Positions 1 to 7,180 of a DNA stretch of 64,000 nucleotides are shown in pieces. The DNA is taken from contig CAYJOD010000021.1 of NCBI GenBank assembly GCA_964371655.1, forward strand, positions 21,687 through 85,686, written 5' to 3'. Made by a program: the position numbers and the translations under genes. Source of the stretch: CAZGSN01 sp964371655. GTDB lineage: Bacteria; Desulfobacterota; Binatia; HRBIN30. The notes beneath the pieces are model-generated. The model ran no database searches. It was not told where the DNA came from and saw only the letters and a program-made list of their open reading frames with translations. Position 1 is the stretch's first letter; each line of letters begins with the position of its first letter.

Positions 1-1269
1 TCGAATCGAGGTGGCGACGTGCATCGAACGACTCACCGCCAGACCGCAGTAGTCGGCACCCGGACAGGAAACCACATCGGTGATTGCGAGTGCACCCGCA
101 GCGCCGAGGCCGAGCGCCTGCAGCCCCTCATAGACCGCGGCGACGCGCGCACCTGGGATCCATGGCATCATCAGGTTCTGATCGACCGTCGACCGCAACT
201 CTCCCGCTGCGAAAGCAGAGGCGAGTTGCGCAGCCCCACGCAGCTGCGCGCCGGTGATCTCACCCAACGGCAATGCCATCGTGGCGGCGTAGTACCCCGC
301 CTGCTTCTGTTGAAAGACGTTGGTTCGCATCCAACCCGCGAAATCTGAGTCCCCGATCTCCGGCAACGACGACGGCGGGTAAGGCGGGGTGTTCCCCGTA
401 AACCCGGCAAGCGCCGCCCTCACTTCAGCACGCAGCGCGTCCCCCTGTTCCATCTCGACGGCGGCGCGTTCGCGTTCCAGCGCCGCCAAGAAGCGCTCCG
501 CGCCCATTCGCTGGAATAGGTGCTTCACACGCGCCTTCTTACGGTTCTTGCGCTCACCGCTACGGTTCCAGAGCCGCAACACCGCTTCCACGAAGATCAG
601 CGTGTCCTCAGCAGGAACGAACTCGCGCAGCCGACGAGCCAGGAAGGGCTGCGCACCGAGACCGCCGGCAACGTAGACCGAGAATCCATCCACCCCATCG
701 CGGCGATGCGCGAAAAAGCCGATGTCATTCACACGCGCTTGCACGCAGTCGGCCGCACAGCTCGAAAACGCGACCTTGAACTTGCGCGGTAAGCTCAGAT
801 TGAGGGGGTGAAACAGGAAATGCCCGTCGGTGGCAGATACGTACGGCCTGACGTCGAACAGCTCTTGTGGCCCGATGCCAGCGTGGCTGCAACCCGTGAC
901 ATTGCGAACCGTGTCGCCTGCCGCGCCACGGGTGCTGATGCCCACATCGTGAAGCCGTGCATAGATCTCCATGACCTTGGAAAGATCCACCCAGTGCAGT
1001 TGCACGTTCTGGCGCGTCGTGAAGTGGATACGGCCGCGCCCATGCTCGTTGGCAACGTCGGCAAGCTCCTGAGCCTGAGCCGCGGTCAGAACGCCGCCGG
1101 GCAATTTGATGCGCTGCAAATGGCTGGTGTGCTCGAGCTCGTAGTAGAGCCCGTAGCTCACGCGCACGCGCCGAAACTCGTCGGGGGTCAGCTTGCCCTC
1201 CCGATACTCATCCATCCGTTGCGCGTGGACGCGGAGGGCCGCCCGCAGGCTGTCGTCTGTCGCTCGCAT
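1..1269 (-). CDS. Ferredoxin-type nitrite/sulfite reductase, N-terminal part cut by window edge
   Basis: Sirohaem/[4Fe-4S] reductase of the cytoplasm that takes nitrite to ammonium or sulfite to sulfide; which one cannot be told here. About 420 codons are visible and the C-terminus runs off the left edge. Family motifs seen by translating the minus strand: FTTRQNVQLHWV and TVRNVTGC (sirohaem-contacting arginines of the first half), LPRKFKVAFSSC (the paired basic residues), and near the edge CPGADYC, the C-x5-C pair that binds the iron-sulfur cluster. Start: the ATG at 1269 has GAGGA close upstream; an in-frame ATG at 1302 has none. It is divergent from the aminotransferase at 1452, so 1270-1451 should hold both promoters. 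Confidence 0.85.
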   Translation of the reverse strand, partial: MRATDDSLRAALRVHAQRMDEYREGKLTPDEFRRVRVSYGLYYELEHTSHLQRIKLPGGVLTAAQAQELADVANEHGRGRIHFTTRQNVQLHWVDLSKVMEIYARLHDVGISTRGAAGDTVRNVTGCSHAGIGPQELFDVRPYVSATDGHFLFHPLNLSLPRKFKVAFSSCAADCVQARVNDIGFFAHRRDGVDGFSVYVAGGLGAQPFLARRLREFVPAEDTLIFVEAVLRLWNRSGERKNRKKARVKHLFQRMGAERFLAALERERAAVEMEQGDALRAEVRAALAGFTGNTPPYPPSSLPEIGDSDFAGWMRTNVFQQKQAGYYAATMALPLGEITGAQLRGAAQLASAFAAGELRSTVDQNLMMPWIPGARVAAVYEGLQALGLGAAGALAITDVVSCPGADYCGLAVSRSMHVATSIR

Positions 1270-1451
1270 GCTTCCTCGATTCCCTGTTTGGTTGCCTCCC
1301 ATTAGAGTAGTTCTCTCGCGGCTTCAAACGCCGCATGGCATCGGAGCGGGTCGGGCAAGATGGCGCCGAATCTCCGATCGGCTTGGCTTACCTGTGCGCT
1401 GCGCTTAGGAAGGGCAAGGCGAGCGGGTTCGATCCACAAGGAGGTCTTTTC

Positions 1452-2720
1452 ATGGACGCTGACCTGACCAAGATCAAAGAGCAGGCGATGGCCGATTTCG
1501 CGGAGTTCGTCAATCCGATGAAGGTGCGGACGATGAAGGCCGCCAAGTTGGACATCATCGAAGGGCGAAGGGAAGGCGCCTGCGTCTGGGACATCACTGG
1601 AAAGAAGTACATCGACTGCCAGACGGGCTCGGGGATCATGAACGTCGGCAGGCACAATCCCGAGATCGTACAGAAGCTCAAGGAGGCTCTGGACACTTAC
1701 GACATCGGGGTCTTCCTGCTGTGCTCGAAGCAGAAGGCGGATTTGGCCAAGAAGCTCGCGGAGATCACCCCGGGTGATCTCAAGTGCACGATCTTCGGCG
1801 TGGGGGGCGGCGAGGCCAACGACGCGGCGATCAAGATCGCACGCGGCTACACGATGAAAACCGAGATCATCTCGACGGAGCGCGCCTACCACGGCCACAC
1901 CGGCTTTGCGCTGTCGGCGATCGGGCGCGCCGCCTACAAGGAGCCGTTCGAACCGCTGATGCCGGGCTTCAAGACGGTTCCGTTCGGGGACATCGAGGCG
2001 ATGCGCGGCGCGGTCACCGCCGACACCGCCGCGATCCTGCTCGAGCCGATCCAGGGCGAGGGCGGCATCCACATCCCGCCCGACGACTATCTGCCCGCGA
2101 TCAGAAAGCTGTGCGACGAAAGGGAGATCCTGCTGATTCTGGACGAGATCCAGACCGGAATGGCTCGAACCGGAAAGATGTTCGCGTCCGAGCATTGGGG
2201 CGTCGTGCCCGACATCATGACGGTGGCGAAGTCGCTCGGCGGCGGCGTGTATCCGATCTCGGCGACGATCTTCAAGGAGGAGATCCAGGACTTCTTCGTT
2301 CCGCATCCGTTCATCCATCTCTCGACCTTCGGAGGTTCCGATCTCGGCTGCCTCGTGGGCCTGGCGGTGATCGAGTACATCCAGAAGAACAACCTCGCGG
2401 AGCACGCCTACGAGATGGGCAAACGATTCCGCGTAGGGTTCGATCGATTGCTTAAGGAGTATCCGGACCTGCTGCTGGAGGTCCGTCAGAAGGGTCTCAT
2501 GATGGGGCTCCAGTACACCAACGAGTCGATCGGACCGCGGATGACGCGGAAGATGGCGGACCGGAGCGTCATCGCCGTCTACACCGGCAACGACCCAAGC
2601 ATCTGCCGCCTGATGCCGCCGCTGGTCATTACCGCTGACGAGGTGGACATGGTGCTCGGGGCACTGGAAGACTCGATGAAGGAACTGTCGAAGGAAGCCG
2701 GACTGGGCAAGGACGACTGA
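1452..2720 (+). CDS. PLP-dependent class III aminotransferase
   Basis: 422-residue fold-type I, class III (acetylornithine/GABA/diamine group) aminotransferase. It moves an amino group, usually a terminal one, to 2-oxoglutarate or pyruvate. Visible motifs: FGVGGGEANDAA (cofactor phosphate loop), RAYHGHTGFA, LILDEIQTGMARTG with D231 for the pyridine nitrogen, and VAKSLGGG with K260 as the Schiff-base lysine. Start at 1452 because AAGGAGG lies seven bases upstream; the reading frame is open back to 1335 but without a good site. Followed by an SCP2 protein and an APC permease on the same strand, which suggests uptake and deamination of an amine or amino acid; the substrate is not recognisable. 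Confidence 0.85.
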   Translation: MDADLTKIKEQAMADFAEFVNPMKVRTMKAAKLDIIEGRREGACVWDITGKKYIDCQTGSGIMNVGRHNPEIVQKLKEALDTYDIGVFLLCSKQKADLAKKLAEITPGDLKCTIFGVGGGEANDAAIKIARGYTMKTEIISTERAYHGHTGFALSAIGRAAYKEPFEPLMPGFKTVPFGDIEAMRGAVTADTAAILLEPIQGEGGIHIPPDDYLPAIRKLCDEREILLILDEIQTGMARTGKMFASEHWGVVPDIMTVAKSLGGGVYPISATIFKEEIQDFFVPHPFIHLSTFGGSDLGCLVGLAVIEYIQKNNLAEHAYEMGKRFRVGFDRLLKEYPDLLLEVRQKGLMMGLQYTNESIGPRMTRKMADRSVIAVYTGNDPSICRLMPPLVITADEVDMVLGALEDSMKELSKEAGLGKDD

Positions 2721-2738
2721 GCGCAAAACCATCAATTC

Positions 2739-2894
2739 GAACCACGGATTGCACGGATGGGCACGGATATGAAGAGGAAAGGGCTTCATTACGGACCGGA
2801 AGAATTTGTCCGCCAGGCTTCTGTGTCGTGGTCCCTCTGCAAATTGTTGTAGTTGTTCTTCCTTATCCGTGTTGATCCGTGGAATCCGTGGTTC
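2739..2894. repeat. Stuttered palindrome, CCACGGAT family, copy 1
   Basis: Left arm 2739-2770 is a 9-nt-period run of CCACGGATT-type words; right arm 2863-2894 carries their reverse complement (ATCCGTGG words). The 90-nt centre is not palindromic. It lies between the aminotransferase and SCP2 genes of one apparent operon. A second copy is at 41241-41347. Confidence 0.8.
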
Positions 2895-2949
2895 CAACTG
2901 AGTTTTTCCGACTGAGTCGCGAGGGCCGACTAAACAAAGGAGAACCGTA

Positions 2950-3309
2950 ATGGCAACGAGTCAGGAAATTATCGAGGCTCTCACCGACTACCAGGTGCAG
3001 TGCAACGACAACAAGCGCCTGCGCAAGATGCAGCGCGACTGGACGAAGCTGCTGCACTTCATCGCGGACGACACCGACGATCGGTTCACGATGAACGTCG
3101 TCAAGGGGGAGATCGTGTCCTTCGAGGCCGGGGCGTCCGGAACGCCGGATATCGTGGTCACCACGCGTAGCGAGTACCTGTGCGACATGTTCTGGGGCGA
3201 TCTCAACCCGTCGCAGAAGTACCTTCAGGGAGAGATCCGGGTCAAAGCGACCCAGGAAGACATCATGCGGCTCGACGCGATCACGATGATCATCTGGCCC
3301 GACGTTTAG
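2950..3309 (+). CDS. SCP2 sterol-binding-domain-like protein
   Basis: 119-residue soluble protein with no signal peptide or membrane segment. The pattern DRFTMNVVKGEIVSFEAG, PDIVVTTRSEYLCDMFWG and IRVKATQEDIMRLDAITMII fits the five-strand SCP2 fold, a hydrophobic pocket that binds lipids or acyl-CoA. AAAGGAGAA stands just before the ATG. The stop codon TAG overlaps the left copy of the 10-bp duplication around the inserted element at 3318, so the permease gene originally began about 10 nt downstream. The three genes from 1452 to 5082 therefore look like one operon. The role of a lipid-binding fold beside an aminotransferase is unknown; the family call is moderate. Confidence 0.65.
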   Translation: MATSQEIIEALTDYQVQCNDNKRLRKMQRDWTKLLHFIADDTDDRFTMNVVKGEIVSFEAGASGTPDIVVTTRSEYLCDMFWGDLNPSQKYLQGEIRVKATQEDIMRLDAITMIIWPDV

Positions 3310-3317
3310 GACCCAGT

Positions 3318-3660
3318 CACATCATTACACACAACTCAGCATGCACGCGTATCTGGATTCTGGACCCCGAAGGGGTCGGAGGAATTAGCCGGTGGTTGAG
3401 CGAAGCGATACCACCGGATCATACGTGGCCCCCGTATTTCGCACCCCGGTAGGGGTGCAAGCACATCGTGCTCAGCGGGGCGAGAAGGCTTGCGACAGCT
3501 GGCACCCCTACCGGGGTGCACGATATCCGGCCCCGAAGCCGGTGGTATCGGCCTCTGGCCTCAACCACCGGCTAATCGCTGTCATCCCTCCGGGATGCTC
3601 CGGGACACGCGCTAAGGCAGGGCCTGGAGTTGTGTGTCTCGAGTTGTGTTTGATGATGGG
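3318..3660. mobile_element. 343-bp MITE-like element with TIRs and 10-bp target duplication, copy 1
   Basis: Left end CACATCATTACACACAACTC (3318-3337) is matched by an inverted right end at 3641-3660 (17 of 20). Both sides are flanked by a direct repeat AGGACCCAGT (3308-3317 and 3661-3670). The interior holds nested inverted repeats (GCACCCCGGTAGGGGTGC with its exact complement; GCCGGTGGTTGAG with CTCAACCACCGGC). There is no coding capacity. Inserted between the SCP2 stop and the permease start. The right end is duplicated in part (GAGTTGTGTG seen twice). Confidence 0.85.
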
Positions 3661-3663
3661 AGG
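3658..3663 (+). promoter_or_regulatory. Ribosome-binding site formed at an insertion junction
   Basis: GGGAGG precedes the permease ATG (3673) by 9 nt. GGG is the last three bases of the inserted element and AGG is the first three of the target duplication, so the site exists only because of the insertion. Confidence 0.6.
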
Positions 3664-3672
3664 ACCCAGTTC

Positions 3673-5082
3673 ATGACCGAGTTGCGAAAAGTACTGAAGT
3701 TGCGGACGGTGATCTCAACCTCCGCCGGGATGGCGATCGCCACCTCGTGCTATCTGGCGGGACTTCAGATCGCCACCGTTCTGGTCGGCGAGCTGGCGTG
3801 GATTTCGGTGCTGGTTGCGGGTTTCTTCTGCCTGCTGTCGGCGATGTGTTTTTCGGAGCTTACGGCGATCTACCCGAGCGCCGCGGGCATCAAGCTCTTC
3901 ATCCAGCACGCCTTCAACGAGAAGGTCGCGATCATCATCGGGATGTTCTACGTCGTCCTCGGGATCGCCATGGTCGGAGCCGAGAGCTATCTGCTCTCCA
4001 GCGTCCTCACCAGCACGATCCGGCTGGTAGGTCCGGTATTCGACCGCTACCTGTGGATGTTCTTTTTCGTCTTCTTCGTCGGCTACATCAATTACCGGGG
4101 CGTGCTCATCACCGGCATTGCCCAGGACATCATGACCTACGTGATGATCGCGTTCCTGATCGGTGTGTCGATCTATTCGATCTCCCTTCACGGCGTCGAC
4201 GTCACCGCGGCGGCGCACAGCGAGAGATTCACGTTGAGCAACGTCATACAGGCGGCGGCAGTGGGCGTCTTCCTGTTCGTCGGATACGAATGGGTGGCGC
4301 CGCTCGCCGAAGAAACCACGGACTACAGGCTGATTGGCAGGGGAATGCTGTGGGCGATTGGCATCCTGACCTGTACCTATGCTCTGTTCACCGTGGGGAT
4401 GTACGTCGGGCTCACCCAGGAGCAGATCAAGGAACAGCTCTCCACCGACACCCCGATTCCCCACATCGTGCTCGGGCGCAACCTGTTCGGGCCGGTGGGG
4501 GCCGTGTTGTTCGTGTTGATGAGCATTCTCGCCTCGGTGACATCGTTCAACTCCGGGTTGCTGAACACCTCCCGGTTCTCGTATGCCATGGCGCGCGACA
4601 ACGTCCTGCCGCGCGTCTTCAGCAACCTTCACCCGGTGCACGCGAGCCCGTGGGTGTCGATCCTGTTTCTCTCGCTCCTGGCGGTCGTGGTCTCTTGCCT
4701 GACCCTGGTGACCGGGCAGTACTTCTTCCTGATCATGATGGCTGCGGCGCTCGAGTGCTTCATCTACATCGTCGCGGCGGTCTGCGTGATCCGGCTGAGA
4801 AGGAAGTTCCCCGACAAGGAGAGGTCGTTCAAGGTGCCGTTCGGGGATGCGATTCCGATCGTGACCATCGTGGTATTCGCGGGTCTGCTGATCGGCTTGT
4901 TCTCGGACGCAACCCGGGACTACGAAGGCCGGGTCCTGTTCCAGAACTATTGGGTGGCGATCGCGATGGGCGGCTTCTTCCTTTTCACGACGGCGTACAC
5001 GCTCACCATCGTACCGATCTTCAAGAAGAAGGCGCAGGAAAGAGCCAGCACGCGGGTGAAACGAAGGCCTGGCAGAGCGTAG
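3673..5082 (+). CDS. APC-superfamily amino acid/amine permease
   Basis: 469-residue inner-membrane transporter with about 12 hydrophobic segments, from TVISTSAGMAIATSCYLAG near the N-terminus to WVAIAMGGFFLFTTAYTLTIV near the C-terminus. FSELTAIYPSAAGIKLFIQHAF matches the conserved TM2-3 region of APC carriers (proton-coupled uptake or antiport). Start at 3673, in frame with an upstream ATG at 3634 that lies inside the inserted element and is unlikely to be original. Probably supplies the substrate of the upstream aminotransferase. The last residues (KRRPGRA) are a basic cytoplasmic tail. Substrate unknown. Confidence 0.85.
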   Translation: MTELRKVLKLRTVISTSAGMAIATSCYLAGLQIATVLVGELAWISVLVAGFFCLLSAMCFSELTAIYPSAAGIKLFIQHAFNEKVAIIIGMFYVVLGIAMVGAESYLLSSVLTSTIRLVGPVFDRYLWMFFFVFFVGYINYRGVLITGIAQDIMTYVMIAFLIGVSIYSISLHGVDVTAAAHSERFTLSNVIQAAAVGVFLFVGYEWVAPLAEETTDYRLIGRGMLWAIGILTCTYALFTVGMYVGLTQEQIKEQLSTDTPIPHIVLGRNLFGPVGAVLFVLMSILASVTSFNSGLLNTSRFSYAMARDNVLPRVFSNLHPVHASPWVSILFLSLLAVVVSCLTLVTGQYFFLIMMAAALECFIYIVAAVCVIRLRRKFPDKERSFKVPFGDAIPIVTIVVFAGLLIGLFSDATRDYEGRVLFQNYWVAIAMGGFFLFTTAYTLTIVPIFKKKAQERASTRVKRRPGRA

Positions 5083-5116
5083 GTGCCGGGCACACCCTGC
5101 TGTTTGGCGATTGTCG

Positions 5117-5266
5117 GTAGTGGGTCACTTTGATTGTCATTCCGAGCCGTCGCAGTTTCCGCGGCGAGGAATCTTCCGAAGGGCCACAATCGGCACGACA
5201 TTCCACTACAGATCCCTCGCTTCGCTCGGGATGACATCGATCGAAAATATCAAAGAGACCCACCAC
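5117..5266. mobile_element. 150-bp MITE-like element (ATTCCGAGC family) with 10-bp target duplication, copy 1
   Basis: Ends GTAGTGGGTCACTTTGAT (5117-5134) and ATCAAAGAGACCCACCAC (5249-5266) are inverted repeats (16 of 18). They are flanked by the direct repeat GCGATTGTCG at 5107-5116 and 5267-5276. The interior has the words GTCATTCCGAGC and GCTCGGGATGAC in inverted orientation. The related copy is at 61328-61475. Confidence 0.8.
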
Positions 5267-5416
5267 GCGATTGTCGAGGCAATTGAACTGCGCGCTTGCG
5301 ATGTGATACGCCGCCAAACATCGATCCCAAGCTGGTGGACTGGTTTGATTGTAGACGTGTCGTCAAAGCAGTGGACCATGAAGGTATCTTGGAAAGATCG
5401 GCGGCCGCAGGCGATC

Positions 5417-5697
5417 CTCACCGCGGAGACGCAGAGGCGCGGAGGAGAAGATACTCTGAGAGGCTGTGAAAGAATCGACGTCAGGCTTCGGGCCTCAGAC
5501 CTCAGGGTCCGGAGAGCTCGGGTTCTTTCTGAAGCCAGAGGCCCGATGTCTGAAGCCCAGGCGATAAATTCACACGCTCTGAGGGCTATTCCACATCCGC
5601 CGAGACAGCAGAGTGCACGGAATCGATCCGGCCAACGCCATGAGCTCTTCCAACCGTCAAAGGCATTCTCTGTGTCTCAGCGTCTCGGCGGTGAGAA
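5417..5697. repeat. Stuttered palindrome, CCGCGGAG family, interrupted copy
   Basis: Left arm 5417-5450 (8-nt words CCGCGGAG, ACGCAGAG, GCGCGGAG) and right arm 5665-5697 are inverted. The conserved spacer (CACATCCGCCGA, GAATCGATCCGGCCAA) is shared with the copy at 61818-61973. This copy is split by another element at 5461-5576. Confidence 0.8.
5461..5576. mobile_element. 116-bp palindromic element (CCTCAGA family) nested in another repeat
   Basis: Flanked by CTCTGAG at 5454-5460 and 5577-5583. The ends GGCTGTGAAAGAATCG and the complement of CGATAAATTCACACGC are imperfect inverted repeats. Inner arms carry 7-nt GGCCTCA/GACCTCA words. The homologous spacer at 61818-61973 lacks the insertion. 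A related element without its ends is at 37336-37420. The rest of 5083-5860 holds no gene that I can support. Confidence 0.7.
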
Positions 5698-5820
5698 AGA
5701 GCCATCGCGACTCGGAGAAGGAAACAAGCCGACACGAGCACTTGTCGGCCGCGAGCCGCACGACGTTGCGGCGCGTCAAGCCGACCGCGCTGGACGGGAC
5801 GAAGAGAAATAGGCCGACCA

Positions 5821-5838
5821 GCCTAATTGGCGTTAGGC
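5821..5838. other. Short hairpin GCCTAA-6 nt-TTAGGC upstream of small genes
   Basis: GCCTAATTGGCGTTAGGC. The right side, GTTAGGC, matches the integron attC R-prime consensus (GTTRRRY), but the structure is too short for a complete attC. Listed because two longer attC-like palindromes follow. Confidence 0.3.
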
Positions 5839-5860
5839 CAATACGGAGTCCTGGGTCAGC

Positions 5861-6334
5861 ATGAGAATCGAACCGTGGAACTCAGCCGACATTGCAAAAC
5901 CAATTGCGGTCGGCGTTGTGAGCGTAATCTGTCTCTCGACCGTCTTCAGGCTACTGAGCGACGCCTTTTTAGCCTCTGGAACACCACGCGCTGCTCCCAT
6001 CGGCCCGGTCTCAATCATCGTCTTGGTGTTGGTGAGTGCTCCGCTGCTGATGATCGCGGGCTACGGCTTTCACCGTAGGTCCCCGTCGGCCTGGGCGAGT
6101 GGAATGATCGCAGGAGCATCCGGTGTTCTCGGCACAGTTGGCCTACTCCACGGATTGGTCCATGGTTCTGCCTCGGACGCGTGGTTCATTGGCTCCGGGA
6201 TAGCGTTTATAGCGGGGACCATCATCATCGTGCGACGTGTCCCCTACGCCGAAGGCATTGTAGTTGGCGGTCTGGCTTTGCCTGCAGTGCTTTGGCTCTT
6301 CTTCGTGTCCATTTTGTTATTCTCGCATCATTAA
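5861..6334 (+). CDS. Hypothetical membrane protein, about four TM segments
   Basis: 157 residues. Hydrophobic stretches: AVGVVSVICLSTVFRLL, PVSIIVLVLVSAPLLMIAGYGF, SGMIAGASGVLGTVGLLHGL, WFIGSGIAFIAGTIIIV and GIVVGGLALPAVLWLFFVSILLF. No family recognised. GC and codon bias are visibly lower than in neighbouring genes, there is no clear Shine-Dalgarno sequence, and the gene stands alone between repeats and attC-like palindromes. All of this is compatible with acquired cassette DNA. An intact reading frame with coherent membrane topology argues that it is real. Confidence 0.55.
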   Translation: MRIEPWNSADIAKPIAVGVVSVICLSTVFRLLSDAFLASGTPRAAPIGPVSIIVLVLVSAPLLMIAGYGFHRRSPSAWASGMIAGASGVLGTVGLLHGLVHGSASDAWFIGSGIAFIAGTIIIVRRVPYAEGIVVGGLALPAVLWLFFVSILLFSHH

Positions 6335-6398
6335 CACGGGCCTTGCAGACTTCGACACAATTGATGATGAGGTGGTACGGTAGGTTGATGCTCTTCAG

Positions 6399-6480
6399 GC
6401 CTAACTTTTCGGCTGCAGCCGACCGCGGCGAGTCGGCCATTCCAGCTTGTCGCCGCGGCGGCTGAGCCGAGGCGGTAGCA
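6399..6480. repeat. attC-like imperfect palindrome A
   Basis: GCCTAAC (6399-6405) fits the R-double-prime consensus RYYYAAC. The arms 6408-6431 and 6450-6472 pair except for single extra bases on one side (CGGCTGCAGCCG against CGGCTCAGCC), the asymmetry expected of attC. No convincing GTTRRRY box closes it, so it is degenerate or a look-alike. Confidence 0.35.
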
Positions 6481-6581
6481 CGCATCAGGGGGGGGGCTGG
6501 TGAACTCCGCACTGAGAGCGGTGATCGTTGTCGACGGGTCGGCAAGCTGGTATTCGTCGAGTTGATGGCGGAAGTGAACGA

Positions 6582-6818
6582 ATGCCGACCGTTTTGCGCT
6601 CAGGACCGTACCGATTCTACTTCTACGCGAGTGACGGCGTGGAACCTGCGCACGTTCATGTCGAACGCGATGACGAGACGGCGAAATTTTGGCTGGATTC
6701 GGTGCGTCTCCAAAGCAGCGACGGATATAGCCGCCGTGAGCTCAACCAGATCCAGCGTCTGGTGGAAGAGAACCGAGATCAGCTCTTGAGGTCATGGAAT
6801 GAATTCTTCAACGAGTGA
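6582..6818 (+). CDS. DUF4160 family protein
   Basis: 78 residues. MPTVLRSGPYRFYFYASDG followed by EPAHVHVERDD is the signature of DUF4160, a small soluble family nearly always encoded just upstream of DUF2442, as here. Function is not established; the pairing, size and cassette-like context resemble toxin-antitoxin modules, which is inference. Start at 6582 because homology begins with MPTVLR; the longer frame from 6528 adds non-family sequence. The 3' end overlaps the DUF2442 gene by 20 nt, so translation is probably coupled. Confidence 0.8.
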   Translation: MPTVLRSGPYRFYFYASDGVEPAHVHVERDDETAKFWLDSVRLQSSDGYSRRELNQIQRLVEENRDQLLRSWNEFFNE

Positions 6819-7146
6819 GCCCCAGCTGAGCCCTGCGGTCCGTGTCACCGTAACCAAAGACGCCTTGGCGGTTGATTTGGCGGATGGGCGTACGGTGATT
6901 GCGCCGTTGGCGTGGTACCCGCGGCTACTGCATGGATCGACCGAAGAACGAAAGCGATGGCGCCTGATCGGCCGAGGCGAGGGGATTCACTGGCCGGATC
7001 TGGATGAGGACATCAGCGTCGATGGCCTACTGGCGGGCCGCCGATCGGGCGAAAGCCAGCGGTCGTTCAAGCGGTGGCTCGCCGACCGAGCGTCGTGCGG
7101 CGCTAACAAGCGCATGCAGCCGGCGCGCAAGAGAGCACGCGGCTGA
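6799..7146 (+). CDS. DUF2442 family protein with C-terminus running into a palindrome
   Basis: 115 residues. VRVTVTKDALAVDLADGRTVIAPLAWYPRL and WRLIGRGEGIHWPDLDEDISVDGLLAG are the DUF2442 hallmarks. Partner of the DUF4160 protein, with overlapping frames. Residues after about 100 (NKRMQPARKRARG) are encoded by attC-like palindrome B and are unlikely to belong to the domain. DNA-binding antitoxin-like activity has been suspected for the family, but I see no direct evidence here. Confidence 0.8.
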   Translation: MNSSTSEPQLSPAVRVTVTKDALAVDLADGRTVIAPLAWYPRLLHGSTEERKRWRLIGRGEGIHWPDLDEDISVDGLLAGRRSGESQRSFKRWLADRASCGANKRMQPARKRARG

Positions 7147-7165
7147 TGCGCAGTGCGATCGGCGG
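7098..7165. repeat. attC-like imperfect palindrome B
   Basis: CTAAC at 7103-7107 is followed by an arm 7108-7128 (AAGCGCATGCAGCCGG) and an opposing arm 7135-7152 (GCGGCTGATGCGCA). GCGCAT-G-CAGCC pairs with GGCTG-ATGCGC leaving one extrahelical G, as in L-double-prime of attC. A terminal GTTRRRY is absent. Confidence 0.4.
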
Positions 7166-7180
7166 TGAGGTCCTGGCCAA

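Noticed and set aside
1302..2897. Open frame of 531 codons on the minus strand over the aminotransferase
   Set aside because: Antisense shadow: a high-GC gene leaves long open frames on the other strand. The plus-strand frame has PLP motifs and AAGGAGG; this one has His/Arg-rich sequence without any domain, and its start lies in a repeat.
3634..3673. Upstream ATG (3634) as the permease start
   Set aside because: It lies inside the inserted element; the ATG at 3673 has the right spacing from GGGAGG and matches the reconstructed pre-insertion junction.
6399..7165. A complete integron
   Set aside because: No integrase gene and no palindrome with both consensus boxes; kept only as attC-like sites.
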